A DNA stretch of 64,000 bases from Holacanthus passer. Taxonomy: Eukaryota > Chordata > Actinopteri > Pomacanthidae. A model generated the notes under the pieces. That model was not told where the DNA came from. It worked only from the letters and a program-made list of their open reading frames with translations, and made no database searches. Shown one piece after another: positions 37,057 to 58,239 of this stretch. The position numbers were made by a program, and so were the translations under genes. The stretch is taken from positions 6,209,001 to 6,273,000 of the forward strand of contig JAFREQ010000043.1 of the NCBI GenBank assembly GCA_025331565.1, read 5' to 3'. The first letter of the stretch is position 1. Each line of letters starts with the position of its first letter.

Positions 37057-40000
37057 GATGAATAAATACTTGTACACAGACACATGTATGGACAAATTGT
37101 GTGCATATACTGTATATACATGTACCCACACACACACACATACATCACTCGATGCACAGTTCTGAGCAAAAAACAAGATTTTATGTATTACTGCATTTCT
37201 GGTAAAATTAAGGGAGGGAGAAACTTTTGCATCAAAGATGGACAATTTAGCTTTATACCAGTGGTATAGTATATACTGTATGTCTTCAAAACAAAAAAGA
37301 GTTTTTGTTGAAGTCTAAAACTTAAATGGCTAAGACTGCTATATAGAAAACAGCCTTGTTTGGCTGACAAGGTATCTCTACTATTTGATAGTATGAAGAT
37401 AGTTATTCAGTAACATCTTATAGTTTAAGTTTTCTTTCTCTAAGCCTGGAGTTCAGGTCGCCTCTGTAAGTGTGTTATTACGGTTCAAATCTTTGTTATA
37501 TATCCATGAATAAGACATAGATTTACAAAAATACCTTTTATCCTGGAATAGATATTTAATTCAAATGCGTTCACCCGGTGGTTTGGAAGAAACCACAAAA
37601 GCAGTTTTCCTGTTGTGTATTTTTGTAAGCCTCCCACCACACTGAATGTAACATAAGTTCTTTACTGACTAAGTGTAGCTTATTTTTTCAAGTCAATCCT
37701 CATTGACATCAGTTGTCCTGATGATGGATTGTTTCATTTACTGCATTGTATCTATGCCTCACTGCGGTTTTTCCAAATTCCTACCATATCAGTTATTGCC
37801 ATATAATTTTTTTTTTCTAAATGTTGTTTTTGTATGATACTTAACTTCTGATGCTACTAACTTGTATATATGAGACAATGTCAGTGGGAAGATGGTACTT
37901 ACTACTTGTTTTTATAAAAGAAAATTTTAACAGTTGCAAGGATAATTTTTCAACCGTCTGAGGTCATTAATGCACTAATTACATGACGTAGAAGTGGGAT
38001 TATGTGGAGCCAACAGCGGGCAGTGTGCAATATGTGAATGTTAAGCTGTGTTCCACTGTTAGATATTATAAAAACTATAGCAGAAATATATTGTGTTTGC
38101 ACTGTACGGAAGTGGATGAAAAGAAAACAAACTGTATGAAGCACTTTGTTACTTTCATGTATTTCATGACCGTAAAGTTTTACCACTGAGACGACAGCAG
38201 CGTCATTAAGTTAAGTGTAGCGGATGCAGCATTTTCAAACAATTAATAATCCAGCTTACCAGCTTCTCAGACATGCCAGTGCTCTGTAAACCATAAAGCT
38301 TAGTCTGCGAGTGATGTTTTTAAATGGTAAGGCAAATTATTACGATAAGAATAACGTGTGCAGGTAGTGAAAGCTCTGTTTTCTAAAGGTCTAAGTTGCT
38401 TTTTTTTTCTGCCTAAATTACAAAATGTAAACCTCTGAAGCATTGCTGTCCATTTAAGGCCTATAAAGTGTTAAGTCTGTATTTTGTATTGTATCCTAAC
38501 AACGCTGGCAACTATAAAGAGTGGTTTGAAATCTACTTTTGCCTGGATGTCTGTGTTTCTTGATGTAAAAATGATGTTTAATGGTTGCTGATGAGCTCAT
38601 GGAGGTGTGTAGTCTTACAGAGAACTAATACTGTATCCACTGGTTTATTATTAAGCCACATCAGAGACCTCACATGTACTTGTTCTTACGTTTCCTGCAA
38701 CTCTTACGCTGTAAATAACATCACATATTTACGGCTGCTGTTGACACACCTGCTATTGCTGCAACCAATTTATTCTTTCCAACCACAGCGATATCTCAGA
38801 TTAATATTTATTTTTGCTGTGTGTGTCTTGTCTGCGCGCGCACACACACACAAACATTCCCATTATCTAGCTTTAATATAAAGATATCACTGCCTAATTG
38901 GAATACATTTAAAACTCATTCAGCATTCATCAGCCCTTTAACTGTGTGTTGTGCAAACACCTCTCTGTTAAGAGTAATAAATCCTTTACATGTTAACCAA
39001 ACCCTTGTAGCACCCCAGGTGAAAGTGGAGTTTGATCTCTTGGAAAGAGGAGGAAGCTTCAAGACAAACATGAGGCTTCGTCCTCATGTTTTTTGTCACG
39101 TGCTGTATTGTTTGGGCCGGACAGCTCAGTTCAAGGCAGTGCAGCTGGAATGATACACAGTGTGACAACCTACTGAGAGGTGAGTTTATTTTGATTATAC
39201 TGTCCGATACACAGCCTGGAGATAGAGAGAGTTGTGGCTTTTGATGATGTCTGAATTGCTGTAAAAATGTCAATAGATTTGTCATGTAAGTTGGAAGTAA
39301 GTCTGTTTTTATGGCGCCTCCAACAAGTCATCAGATGTGTTAAAGTGTAAAGTCTATAAGGCAGTTTATGAGTCTATTTAAATATCAAACTATCTTTCAC
39401 TTGTCGACAGTTAACCGCATGCAGATTTAATAATCACATCAGTTATGTAATATCATGTATATTAATGAAAATAAGTTTTGTTTGTTATGATCATTCTTCC
39501 TGTTCATTAAGAGATCCATTCCAAATTTAAGCGATGGATGACAAAAGTCCTGCAAAAATACCTGTCAAAGTTTATCTGAGGTTAATGTGAGACGTCAGCC
39601 ACCTGAGTTAGACAAAATTATAGTACAAAATTAACTTTCGACTGTCATATTAGTATACTTTAATGACAAACTTGAAAAAATGTGAGTATGCAGAAAGGTC
39701 CCTTACAGACTCATGTTTTACATTATGGCATTACACTGTTTGATTATTTACAAATGCATTAATATGTGAGCAGCACGTTAATGTTGAGATGATTAACAGT
39801 GGTGGAAAGTAACTAGATTTACTAAGTACTGAGCTTAAGTACATTTTTGAGACATTTTATTCCACTTTATACACTTGCTTCACTACATTTATTTGGCATA
39901 TATAGTTACTAGCTGCTTTTCAGATTAAGATTTTATGTTGAAAACCAACAACAAAAAACATACTGCTGCTGCTGCTGCTCCTTCTACTTAAGTAGATTTA

Positions 40001-41025
40001 GCTGTTAATACTTCTGTACTTCTACTTAAGTATCAATTGGAAATGTCTCCATTGTTGGACTAATAAAGAAATATCTTTTGAAAGCAGGACAATTACTTTT
40101 TTACTTTTAATAAAGTGTTTTTACATAGTTGTATTTATTCTTTTACTTCAGTAAATGATGTTGTGTAAAATGTCTTAAAAGGGTCATATGGTCGGCCCTA
40201 GGTAATGGGACAGGATCCAACAAACTCAAGAAAAGAATCTTTATATTAATTGCAAAACTTAGGGCGTTACCTGTAAAAGCCTGATCTGTTGACTGTATTA
40301 TAATATAATGACCGTTAGGAAAACATGTGCTAGTGCTGGATTTATGACAGGTGGTTAAACGCTTACTGCAGTCATAGTGACACAATGGTGAATTCTGTGA
40401 ACCTGGACAGATGATTTGTAATCCTCTTTTAAAAAATGGCCTGAGTCACACTCTGAAACTAGTGGAGGTAGATGATGCCTACCCCCTCCTTAAGGGTGGC
40501 AGATACGAGATGGGGCGCTCCTATAGGTGAAAGCCCTGAACTCCCAGAATCCTTCAGAACCATTAGCCTGACTTGGGTTTATTGGTGTTGCTGTCTTGGA
40601 GGACACAATAAACTCTATTGCAGTCTGTTTTCAGTGAGCTTCCTTTAACCATTGATTCTTAATTACTGATCCCAAGCTGTTTGATTCACCTTGACCTAAG
40701 AAGAGACGAGATCATTAAAGTGCTGCAGCAGAAGCCTTGATCAATTCTGGCCCATCTGAGGCTTCTGTGACCTGACAGTAGTTTCTCCAACACTGGATTC
40801 TAACTACATTTTTTGTGCACATGTGTCTGACTGCATTATATACTGCTGGGTAGTTTAATTTATAACTATATTTAATCAACGCATTGTACACAAAAAGTAT
40901 CACAGTACATCTGTCAAAAAATGCTGCAGAGAGGTAGAAAGTAATATAAAAGTACTTCAAAACTTGTACTTAAGCAAATACTCAAATAAATGTAGTTAGT
41001 TTTGTTCACTCTTCACAGGAACAGA
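37013..41025 (+). other. grid2ip 3' UTR and spacer to slc5a11
   Basis: After the grid2ip stop there are about 4 kb without coding exons. Much of the first 2 kb looks like a long 3' UTR; AATAAA occurs at about 37065 and 38976-38981, the latter a candidate end. A possible noncoding first exon of slc5a11 ends at 39179 before GTGAGT, since the slc5a11 start exon is itself preceded by an acceptor (CTTCACAG at 41013-41020). Interspersed repeats occupy about 39797-40060 and 40925-40995. Confidence 0.4.
39797..40060. mobile_element. Copy of abundant percomorph nonautonomous DNA element (CAGTGGTGGAAAGTAACT type)
   Basis: It starts with CAGTGGTGGAAAGTAACTAG and continues with TTAAGTACATTTTTGAGACA and CACTACATTTATTTGGCATA. 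The right part has ACTTCTACTTAAGTA. The same consensus recurs at 46251-46886, 50276-50697 and 53755-54098. The ends form short imperfect inverted repeats (CAGTGGTGGAA), as in hAT-like MITEs. Class assignment is by memory; no transposase is present. Confidence 0.7.
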
Positions 41026-47624
<6,599 letters not shown>

Positions 47625-49213
47625 CAGGCAGGTTATGACACTGGACACGTGGTGTATTGGTTGGGTAAAAAATGTGTACAGATTTTAATGTCTTTTTCAC
47701 TTCCACTTTTTTCTTGTTTCTTTCCTAAAACTGACACAGTAAATGAGATAAGTCGATACAGTGATGCTATTTCCTTCAAAAGGCATGACTGCTTGTCCAT
47801 CCATTTGTAATACGATGTTACAACATCTGTAATCTTGGCCACATACTCAAATATTTCCATAAAAGCTCCATTTAAACACACTGACTATGATGACTGATTC
47901 AGGTGAGTTTTTTTCCCCCAAGAATTACTATAAACATAAAATTACATTTATAGAAAACAGGGAAAAAACTGATTAGAAGAAGCTGACAACACTGTAAAAT
48001 GTGGAACAATCTTTAATTATTAAGATTAATGATGCATTGTATGATGCATTATGTGCAGAAAAGCCAACATAAAAATGAAGAAATAAAAAAACATAATCAA
48101 AGAGCTGAAAAACACCCCAACAAGGTAAAGATCGTCAGCTGCAATAAAAACAATACAGAAAGAAAAACTGAATTATTTGGCTGCATTTGGTCATAGCTTT
48201 GAGCTTGAGTGGGAGTGATCAGTTACAAGCTATGTATTGAAAATGCAATTATCACAATCACCTTGTTAGAAAAAATCCCTTTTAATGATAAAAGCTAAGA
48301 CAAAAAATTTTGAGTTTGAAAAATCATCAGTTAAAATTCAGATGTAAAACAAAATAAAATTCTACCCCTCTGGATTACCAGGAGTAAAACTACCTGAACT
48401 ACCAAAAATTACAGCATATGTGCTGAGAGGACACCACTGGAAGACAGATGCATTTTATATTGCACTCTTGCCAAAATATTTGGTCATTAGCAACCACGAT
48501 AAAGCCGAGCAGCTCTAAATTTTTAGTAAATTTCCTTTGGCCCATATCCATTTCTTTGGTCCTTTACAATAGTATCTTCAGTGCAGTGTTGGTGTGTGGC
48601 AATAATTGAAAAGCTCTTCTAGACTGAACACATTGAGCCAGCTGAAACTGACTTAATTGGAAAACTAATTTCAGAATGTGATTGTATTTCATGATAAACA
48701 GATTATCTCCACACAACTGTGCTGCTGAATAAAAAAAAAAAAATACTAGTCATCATCAGGTCTGAGCCGGTGCTAAAACCAGATCTGTCTCCAAAAACAT
48801 TCATAGCTTTGCACCTATAGTATCGATAGCAACATTTTAAAAAGAAGCAGGAGACAAGTGACTCTTTGAGTTCAGCTGCTTTGTGTTCAGGTTATATATT
48901 TAAGTCCTATGAGCCTCGAGTCTAGCGACGCTCTGCAGTCCGATCTTAAAATACCCAGCAGTGTAGAGAACAAAGGGAGTTCGATCTGAAGTCTAACAGC
49001 TGGACAGGAGTTTTGTGGTTTATGCCACGACTGTAAGATGAGGTTTCTGGTTTGAGTCTCAGCAAAACAGAAGCGAAGGCAGACGTTTGTTTCCAGGGAG
49101 CGGTCTGGCATCATGTGAGTGAAGAGCAGGAGTTACCTGTCTCATATTTGGTTCTAAACATTTGAATGTGTTGCGTGGACCAGTTTGAGTGAAGAAGAAC
49201 GATCCCTCTTGTT
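47625..49213. other. Tail-to-tail spacer holding slc5a11 and arhgap17 3' UTRs
   Basis: About 1.6 kb of AT-rich sequence lies between the two convergent stop codons. AATAAA at 48082-48087 on the plus strand is a candidate slc5a11 signal. A minus-strand signal for arhgap17 is not clear (no TTTATT seen on the plus strand; a weaker TTTAAT occurs near 48011). No further gene is supported. Confidence 0.45.
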
Positions 49214-52200
49214 TCACAGAGCGGTGCTCTCTGACTGAATCTCTGGGTCTAGGGGCGGGGCTGGGGATGGGGCGGTGGCAGGCTCTTGACCAGCAGAGCT
49301 CTCCCCTTGTTGGTCCGCAATCACCTCAGGGATGAAGGCTCTTCCAATCCCCTTCAGGGCCAGGCCTCCGTCTGTGCAGCACAGTTGGAGCAAATAAATC
49401 TGATTAGATTCATCTTAAACTTGAGCTCAAGCGATGAAGCAACAGTGTTTCAAACCGGCGGAGCGCAAACACCAACTTTACACAATCAGTAAGACACCAA
49501 GGATTGATCTTTCTTTTAAATCTAGTCAATATTGCATAGCAGGTATTGCAGGTAACACTTTTAGAGGTGGAGAAGATTATCCTTGGTGTGTTAATCTTTA
49601 AATGCGACACACTTTCTACACAGATCTGTCAGAACAGAATAACAGCACACTGTCAGTTTAAAGTCTGTTTCAGGTTAGTCACACAGAAAACAAGCATGTT
49701 AGTGTTGTTTGCACAGCGGGGTTATAGTGCAGGACAAATGCATACTAATATACATACATACATATATGTATGCAGTATGTGCACAGCCAGCAGTCAGACA
49801 CTAAAAAGATGCAAATGCCTGCATTCTTCGCTTCCCCACACAGACACACACATGCAGTGGATATAAAAGCAAGGGCAAGGCATCAGCCAATCAGATCCTT
49901 ACCATTACCTGCCTTGCAAAGCTCATCTTACAGGCAGGCCAGCAGCTCACACATCTGCAATATTTACACATTTCCTGTCATGCGTCAGATCACCACAGTT
50001 ACATTTAGTGTGAGGCACTATGACACAGTGAAACCAAAAGCCAGAAAACTACATACAGTAATGCCCTGAGAGGAAGCTGAAATCACTCAATACTGAATAC
50101 AGTATCGGCAGACGAGCGGCAAGTGATTTCAGTCGACGCCTACACAGAAGAAATCACGTTTAGCAATGTTAAGATGTGTTCTTGTCTGATGCACTTTCAT
50201 TACACATTGTGGTTCATTACATCTCTCATTAAAACACTTCTCACTGCATAAACAGTAAACTCATTTATTCTGTGGCAGTCTGGTGGAATCAAGTACTGAA
50301 GTTGAGGTATTTGTACTTAACTTTTAGTTCCACTTTATGCTTCTTTATACTCCACTACATTTCAGAGGCAAGTAGTTTACTCCACTACATTTATTTGATA
50401 ACTTTAGTTACTTTGTAGATTCAGATTATTAATACAAAATATGACTGACAAATAAATTAGAATGTATTGTTATAGGTAAAGATAACTAACTTTATTGATC
50501 ACTGGGGGGGGATCGCTTCGTAGAGCTGTATGCAGAGTAATTAAAATGAGCTCCACCTTTACCAGATGCAACATTAAATTGATGTTCATAATGCTTTTAC
50601 ACTTTTGAATCTCGGACTTTTCCTTGTAATGGAGTTTTTTTTTTTTGGTACTGCTACTTTTAGTTAAGTAAATGATATGAATGCTTCTTCCACTTCTGAC
50701 TGACTTAGATCTGAGTACTGCAGCATTACAGAAGTGGCCAGATCAAAGATCCTGCTCCGTTTGGACCTAGATGAGTTATCACCTGAAAAACTTAATCATA
50801 TAGAGCACAAACACACACATATACACAGAGTAATACCTGTATGTTACACCCTGAAAACCCTTTCTTCATTTCTACTGTCTGATGTGCCTTTACTTATTGA
50901 AACAGGATTAGTAACTACAGTTGACTTGTTATGGATTGCTGGTACTATTTAAATATCATGAAACTGCACACTACTTCTTCTATAACGTATTACTATAAAA
51001 ATACAGAAGAACAGTTTACCTGTTATGATCTTGGAGGCAGAGCTGCAGATGCCATTACCGTTGTCATTGGCTGCAGGTTGTGGGGGCGGCGGCATGCTGG
51101 GTCTGGGCCGTGGTCTGGGGGCCGGCCTGGAGGGGCGAGGGAGAGACCCAGAGTGGTGGGAAGACAGCGGATTGGAGTGCGGCCCATCGTGAGGCGGAGT
51201 GTCAGGAGGGGTGGGAGTGCTGGGGGGAGAGGGCTCCGGCTCCCCCTGGCTGGCCTGGTGGGCTTGAGGAGGCTGCGGGGGCGGGTGGCTCGGGGCGTGG
51301 ATTAGGCTGTCTTTGCTGGGGTGGCGTCGGGGGGTGACGGGTGGATGATGAGGGGAGCCGGGTGTCTGGGTGTTACTGGACTGGGAGGCAAAGGGGCTGG
51401 CTTGCTTTGGCGGGGCTGGGGCCTGCTTCTTGGTGCCTTCAGGGGTAAAGATAATAATTACATGATATTCACAATATTAATAGTACTAAATGATGGGAAT
51501 AGGAACATTGTCTCACCTCTGCGAACCATGTGTGGACTAGGCCCCCTGGATCCACCCTGAGAGTGGGGGGTTCCTACTGTAAGTTGGAGCGCACCATTCC
51601 TCTGGGGAGGGGGGGTAGACATGAGCTCACGGGCTGGGCTGTGAAAATACAAGGAATCTAAATGTTAACCCATCAACATGTCATCTGTGCTTCACATTGA
51701 ACAAGGAAGTGCTGCATCGGTGCAAGAATTCATGCATGATGAATAACACATATTTCCATTCGAAGGCTACATTAGATGAAGGTTATCACATTTGGAATAA
51801 CTCAAAAAAACCAATATAAGACAAGTGTTGAGAAGAGGATGCAAAAATCAGATGTTTGTTCAGTAATGTGTTACATGCAAAATCAGACATTGCCACAAAG
51901 TAGGCACTCAGACAGACACGCTGACAGGCAGGAAGGAAGTATCTTTTTAAAAATAGACCGAGTTTGGTCAATCATCACAAACAAGCAGGAGGGAGGATAA
52001 AAGTTGCCTGTAAACAGAGCATCACATGATTTCTGTTGCATTACATTCTTAATTTGTTAAACATGAAGCCAAATTAGAAGCTGTGGACGTAACATACATT
52101 GTTATTCTTATGATTTTCTATTTAAGGACTTCTGATTCAGGAACTGAAAACTCAAATCAAAACACATGACAAACACATAGGGCGGGTGAGCTCCGGATTG

Positions 52201-52695
52201 GCTGATTGGCTGCGAGCAGGCGGTGGAGTATTGTTGCTACCTCAGCTCGCTCCTCCTTACCTGGTCTCCTCTGCGCTGAGCTGGGTTACAACCTGAGGTT
52301 TCACTGTCGCTACCTGGACCCCACCACCCAGACCACCTCCAACACCACCACCACCACCTCCACCAGCAGCGGCAGCAGCAGCAACACTCAGGCCAGGCTG
52401 CTCAGCCTCTGTAGCCGGGGATGGAGCCTGGGGCTGGGGCTCAGGCTGGGCAGGGACCCAAGCTTCCAGAGGGGGCAGTGGGGGTTGGAAGGTGGGTGAG
52501 GTTAGCTGTGGCTGCTTTCTATTTACAACGTTGGCTCTACGTGGAGCTGGCTCCGGCTGTTTGTTAACAGGGCTAGGGAGGGGGGAGAGGGGAGAGAGTT
52601 CAGGAGGGCAAACCACACGCCGTCAGACAGAATGAAAGGGCAGGAGACCAAGAGAGAGACGAGAGACAGAGACAGAGGGAGATGGTGCGAGAAAC

Positions 52696-52734
<39 letters not shown>

Positions 52735-55700
52735 CGCCACTTCCTGAGTTCAATGAAACCAGCTCAGACAGAAGAACCCAAAAAAGACATAAAACCACAT
52801 GACAGTGACCTTTTAAATAGAACGACTTTGAACTGCGACATCTCTGCAGGGACAGAAGAGACAGATGCCAGACCATACAAACAAAATGCAACAGAGGAAG
52901 CCCACACAAAACATAAAACCAGCAACCTACAGTGTGACCTAAGCTTTAATTGGAAACAAAGGAGATAACACAAGAGTACACAAGAGTAACAGACGAGAAT
53001 TATAGCTGTAGACAAAATGGCATCCCAATGATACTGAAAAATGTTTCATTAAAAGTGTCTGAAAGAGAAAATTGCTGTTTCATCATGTTCAGTAGAACCT
53101 TGAGGACAACATCACAGATTAGTTTGTGATTAAATCACCTAAACATAACAGAAATGTGGTGCAAAAATCACACAGAACATCATTCCCTTCTTTTACTCAT
53201 GAGGAACTAAACTCATGGGAGCTACTCAGGACGAGGGCACAACTTTGAAGTCTGGACTGGGCAGATCTTCAGTGGGTGTTTCAGTGACTGTGATGGACTC
53301 GTTGGCCACTACATAGAGGGCCGACACGACCGGGCCCCGTGACTCCTGCCTGCTCAGTGTCTTGGGACGGGATGGGAGGGTGAGGGGCAGGCTGAGGCTG
53401 AGGTTGGGTCGAGACAGGTACCTGTCTTTACGGGGGGTGTGACTGTCCCCGTCCTGCCCCACCAGGCTGCCGGGGCGTTTCCTGTCCAGGCCGGGTTCAG
53501 GGTCCGGGGTGGCTGGATGGGTGGGCATGGCGAACATGCCCGAAACGTTGAAGTCCACGTCTGGAGGGAAGAAGGTGGGAAGCAAACAGAGAAGAGATGT
53601 TGAAAATGACAATGATGGTAATGATGATCTAATACTAACACACTAAGATGAAGGTGGTCGAAATATTTTTTGCTTATAATCTCTGCTGTTTTTGCATTCA
53701 ATAGCTTCAGATAAATCACCACACTCTTAGTTTGGACAGTCATTATCAAATGAGCAGTAGTGGAGGAAGTACTCTGATCTTTTACTACTTAAGTCAAAGT
53801 AGCAACAGTGTAGAAATACTCAGTATCAGTCAGTAAAAGTCCTCCGTTACTTAAGAAAAAGTACAAAAGTATTAGCATGAAAATGTACCTATGTATCTAT
53901 AAAAATCCATCATAATTTATTAGTTGATTATATTTTGTATTAATTATCTGAATCTGCAAAGTAACGGAAGTTATCAAATAAATGTAGCTTAGTTAAAAAG
54001 TACAATATTTTCCTCTGACATGTAGTGGAGTAAAAGTATGAAGTAGCATGCAGTGGAAATATTCAGTAAAGTACTAATTTTACTTAGTTACACAACTGGG
54101 AATTAATACACCATCAAACATTCAAGGGACATTGCCAATAGTCAGTAATCTTAAAATGTCAATCTCAAAGTTTTCTTGTCTACTTTATTTTACCTCTTAC
54201 AGGTAAGACTGAGAGAAGACGTGTTATTGATAGATGTTTTACCTTCCTGGAAGAACCAATCAGCATGCTGAATAATGGGCTCAATGATGGCGACCACATG
54301 GACAGACGTAGCTGCTGCCATCTCTGCCAGTGTCCTGAATACAAGCACAGACAGACAGGAAGCTCCATCAGCCTCAGCCTCACTCTGTACTCAGAGAGCT
54401 GATATAAATGTGAAGTAACAGAGCACAGTGTTATTACCCCTCTGTCTTTGCCCAGAGCAGGTTGGGCCCCAGGACGATGGCGATGTTGCTGGGAGTCATC
54501 TTATTGACCTCACTCTCCTGAGCCAGTTTAGCCAGAAACTTCACCAGATACCTGCAACAGTTAAAGCAACTGCTTTAAAAACATGGAAGCTACTGCAGCC
54601 GTTTTTCATTAAGGGCCAATTAGCCAACCGATATTCTAAACCTTTGCTTCTGGCCTTTGTATTGGTCCTTGAAGAAGTGGTAAAAGTGACCAGTATTTTA
54701 CAACAAAACAGCAATTTTTCATTTCCCTCTTTTAATGATCTTCTATCCTTTTATCTTGGGACTTTTTTGGGGTCATGACCCCCAGGCTGGAAACTATTAG
54801 TCAAGGCAGAAGTGAGTGCTGTTGTGATCGAAATCGACTTATACCAAACTAGCAAAACAGGTTTCTATTATTCGCCTTGTGAAAACATGCTGCATCAGTT
54901 ATGAAAGTGAAAAACAAGAACAGAAATTAACTCTATACCTTCGGTTTTGTTCTCATGTACTTTTAGAACAGAACCTTAAACCTCAGGTGTGGCAACAACA
55001 CTGTGTATTGTATGTGAACAGAATGCAATAGAGCTGAAGATGCTTTTACCTGAGGTTTGCTTTGTGAGTCTTTGGTAAACGGTCACATGTCACCCACAAG
55101 GCCTGAAGTCTCTTGTCAGGGTCGGACACACTGAAACCACGCACACAAAATATGTACATCAGTACCAAAATATCTCGAGCAACCTGAGAGGCTTGCTTGC
55201 TTATCAGCACAGAGTGAGTTTTACAGGATATTAAAAGAATCACGTCTGTCTGTGTTTCTTCTTACTTGGAGGCCTGCAGCCACTCATCATACAGGGAAAA
55301 AGTCATTAGAGGTTCAGGAAGTTCCCGCAGGTAGGACTTCAGGGCTCCTGTGTGTGGAGGGAAAAGCTATAAGAAAATGATCTGGACCAGATGGTTTCAC
55401 TTTTTTTGTGGATTTGTAGAAGAGGTTGTACCAGCGACGGCGTGTGGATCAGAGTAGAACTCCTCGAGCTGCGAGGTGGAGCAGTCCAGCGCCGCTTTTA
55501 GCTTCTTCAGTTTTGAGGCTCCGGCAGCTATTCTGAAGAGACCCTGCGAGGAGAGTGTAGAAGAAAAATGACTACTTTTTTTTCGACAGGTGACTCGTTT
55601 CAATCCTGAAATGAAAGAAGTGCGTCTGGGTCAGTATCAGGAAAAGGAGAAGTAAAGCGTATCGAGACTGAGAAAGTCGAGGGAGATGTGGCTCTTTCAG

Positions 55701-58208
55701 GATGAGTAGCAAACGTACAGCAAGAGTTTTGTTTCCGTTGATAAAAGTCATCCTCTTTGGGGAATCTATTGATATGGTTCAATTTAAAGAGAGTAATAGT
55801 GAGAATGCTAATGGTTAACAGATGCCTGCACACACTCACTCACACAGAGGGCCCGTTCCTGCAGCCTCAAGGCTAACTGACCACAAGTTGGCCGCAGATG
55901 TTTCCAGACTGTACGTGTCATCATTTCTAGAGAGCAGTCCACATGACCCACATCTCGCTCCAGCTCTGACAGAGCCAGGTGGTGAAGTTTTATGACTACA
56001 AATTCATGTCAAAAAATGTCCGGTTAATTAACCCTTCAACTTTGCCCTACTTTACCAAAGCCATCACTCCATCCTTACCTCCTCCTTCATGCCGGTCTCC
56101 AGCAGCATCATGACGCAGGCCTCGATGGGCAGAGCGATCTCGCGGTTGCTCCTCTTCAGGTGCTCCTCCAGGGCCGTGCCGAACGCCGGCTTCTCCATCC
56201 AGGAGTCTGGGAGAGAAGAGCATCATCAGCATTGTTGACAGCGAAAACTCAAAGGTGAATTCTAACATTTGGACCAACTTTTTTAGACTTAATAAGGAAG
56301 CTAGGTTGTTTTAGTTGGACTTGGATACATGGATGATTTAATATGAATTATATTATATATATTATGATGAATTATAGCCCTGCTGCTTGTTGTCACAGTG
56401 ATACTTTCTCACCAGGTCAGAACAGAAAGCTGATTATAACCTGGTTTCTTAAGTACATGACAACTTAAAAACATCTGCAATGAGATTGATTGATTTGAAC
56501 CATTTTATTTCCTGAAAAAATGAACTTATTTTGGTCCTCTTCATTTCCATCATCTGCTGCATGTCCACCTTCTGAGCTGTTTAGCAATTCAATCAGTTCA
56601 ATTCAAAGAACTTTATTTATCTCAGAGGGGCAATTTAAGAAATTCATTTAGTGGGACCAGAGGAAAAAGCAGATGTGGCGTTAGATAAATCTGAGACAAT
56701 GGAGCTTACATGCTTATTTATGCTCATCATAAACCCATTTCAGAATTGGAAGCCAAAATATGTATGCAATTGGAAAATGTGCTAATTATCGACTCAATTG
56801 TGCTTGATTTGATTTCGTTAAAAAAAAACATTACAAACACAGTCTGAAATGTTTTGCTTCCATTGCTGTTTTGATTTATTTTATTTGCACTCTCAACCCA
56901 ACAAGCCACAACAAGCCGGTCTACATTTCTCAGCGGCAGAATTCACAGTGACTCTTGTGTTGTGCAATATATTAACAACAGCGGTTACCAGCTCTAAAGC
57001 AATGTTGGGATGTAATGAGGAACTAAAAGGGGAGATGCGAAGGTTGCATTTTCCATATTGTTTGCAGATTTACTATGTCTTGCTGTTCACCTTGCTGGAT
57101 TTGGATAGTTGGGATAGCTGCCTCCAGAGCTGCCAGAGACTTCCTGTGGTAGTCCGCCTGGGCCTCTAATAACTGACACACAAACATAAACACAGCTCAT
57201 ATATACAAAACTCTGGCATTCAAACTGCAATAACAACTGTTATAGTGAAATGGACCATATTTGCATCACATTTCCATTTTTATTCTAGCTCATTGACACT
57301 AAACTGAAGTGCACCCACCATGACATAATAGCTTGCATAATCTCCCTCTTTGGAAGCAAAGTTGTACAAGTCTGCAGAGAGCTGGTCCTGTAGGATGAAA
57401 AAAAATATAGATTTCCATACATGGCAAAACATAATGGCAACCTGAAACCTCCTGCTTTACTTTACACAGAAACTTTTCATTAAAGCGCAGATGAACTCCA
57501 GATGACAAAGCAATGACCTTTAATTATGTCGTCCTAATACTGAGCGTAGCATGTTTGTACCTGATGCACTCTTGCTACAAGGCTTCCTTTGTTCGGTCAG
57601 GTCATAAGATATGATCCTAACCTGATGAAGAGGCCCTGGCTGGAATGTAAAAACAAAATCTACCTTGCATATTTCTACTTTGTTGAGAGCCTCGTCCATC
57701 TCGTCTTTGAGAGAATCGACCTTAGCTGCCATGGCCTGGTTGTTGGACTTGGTTGCCTGATACCACCTGTAGTCCAAGAAATTATTTAGACACTTGAGCC
57801 TATTTTATTTTAAAAGTTTCCTGTCTTAATATGCAAATTGTTCATATTCATGTGACAAAGTGCAAGATCTACAACAGTCACTCATTTTAAAAACATGCAA
57901 AAAAAAAAAAAAAAAATAATTGTAATTTAAGTTAAAATAATGGGGCTAAATAAATTCTGACTCTAAGCTGCCGTACCTCGTCTTGGCCGAGTCATAGTCC
58001 AGAACCAGCTTGGCGAGTTGTTTTCTCTGTTTCAGTATATTAGGAATATCTATCTGTGAGAGAAACACAGTGTGAGTATGCATGAACTTTATTGTCAACC
58101 CTCAAGATAACACCTGAGCCACAAGAACATTTTGTCATCGTGAATCAGGCAGAATGGTAATATAACCCAGAAAGATGCCAAATGATATTTTGCACGATCA
58201 TGACATTA

Positions 58209-58239
<31 letters not shown>

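Noticed and set aside
57091..57165. Arhgap17 exon start at the TTAG acceptor (57165)
   Set aside because: The acceptor at CAG (exon start 57172) restores the conserved Leu-Leu-Glu-Ala-Gln and keeps phase 0 with the previous exon; the inner one drops both leucines.
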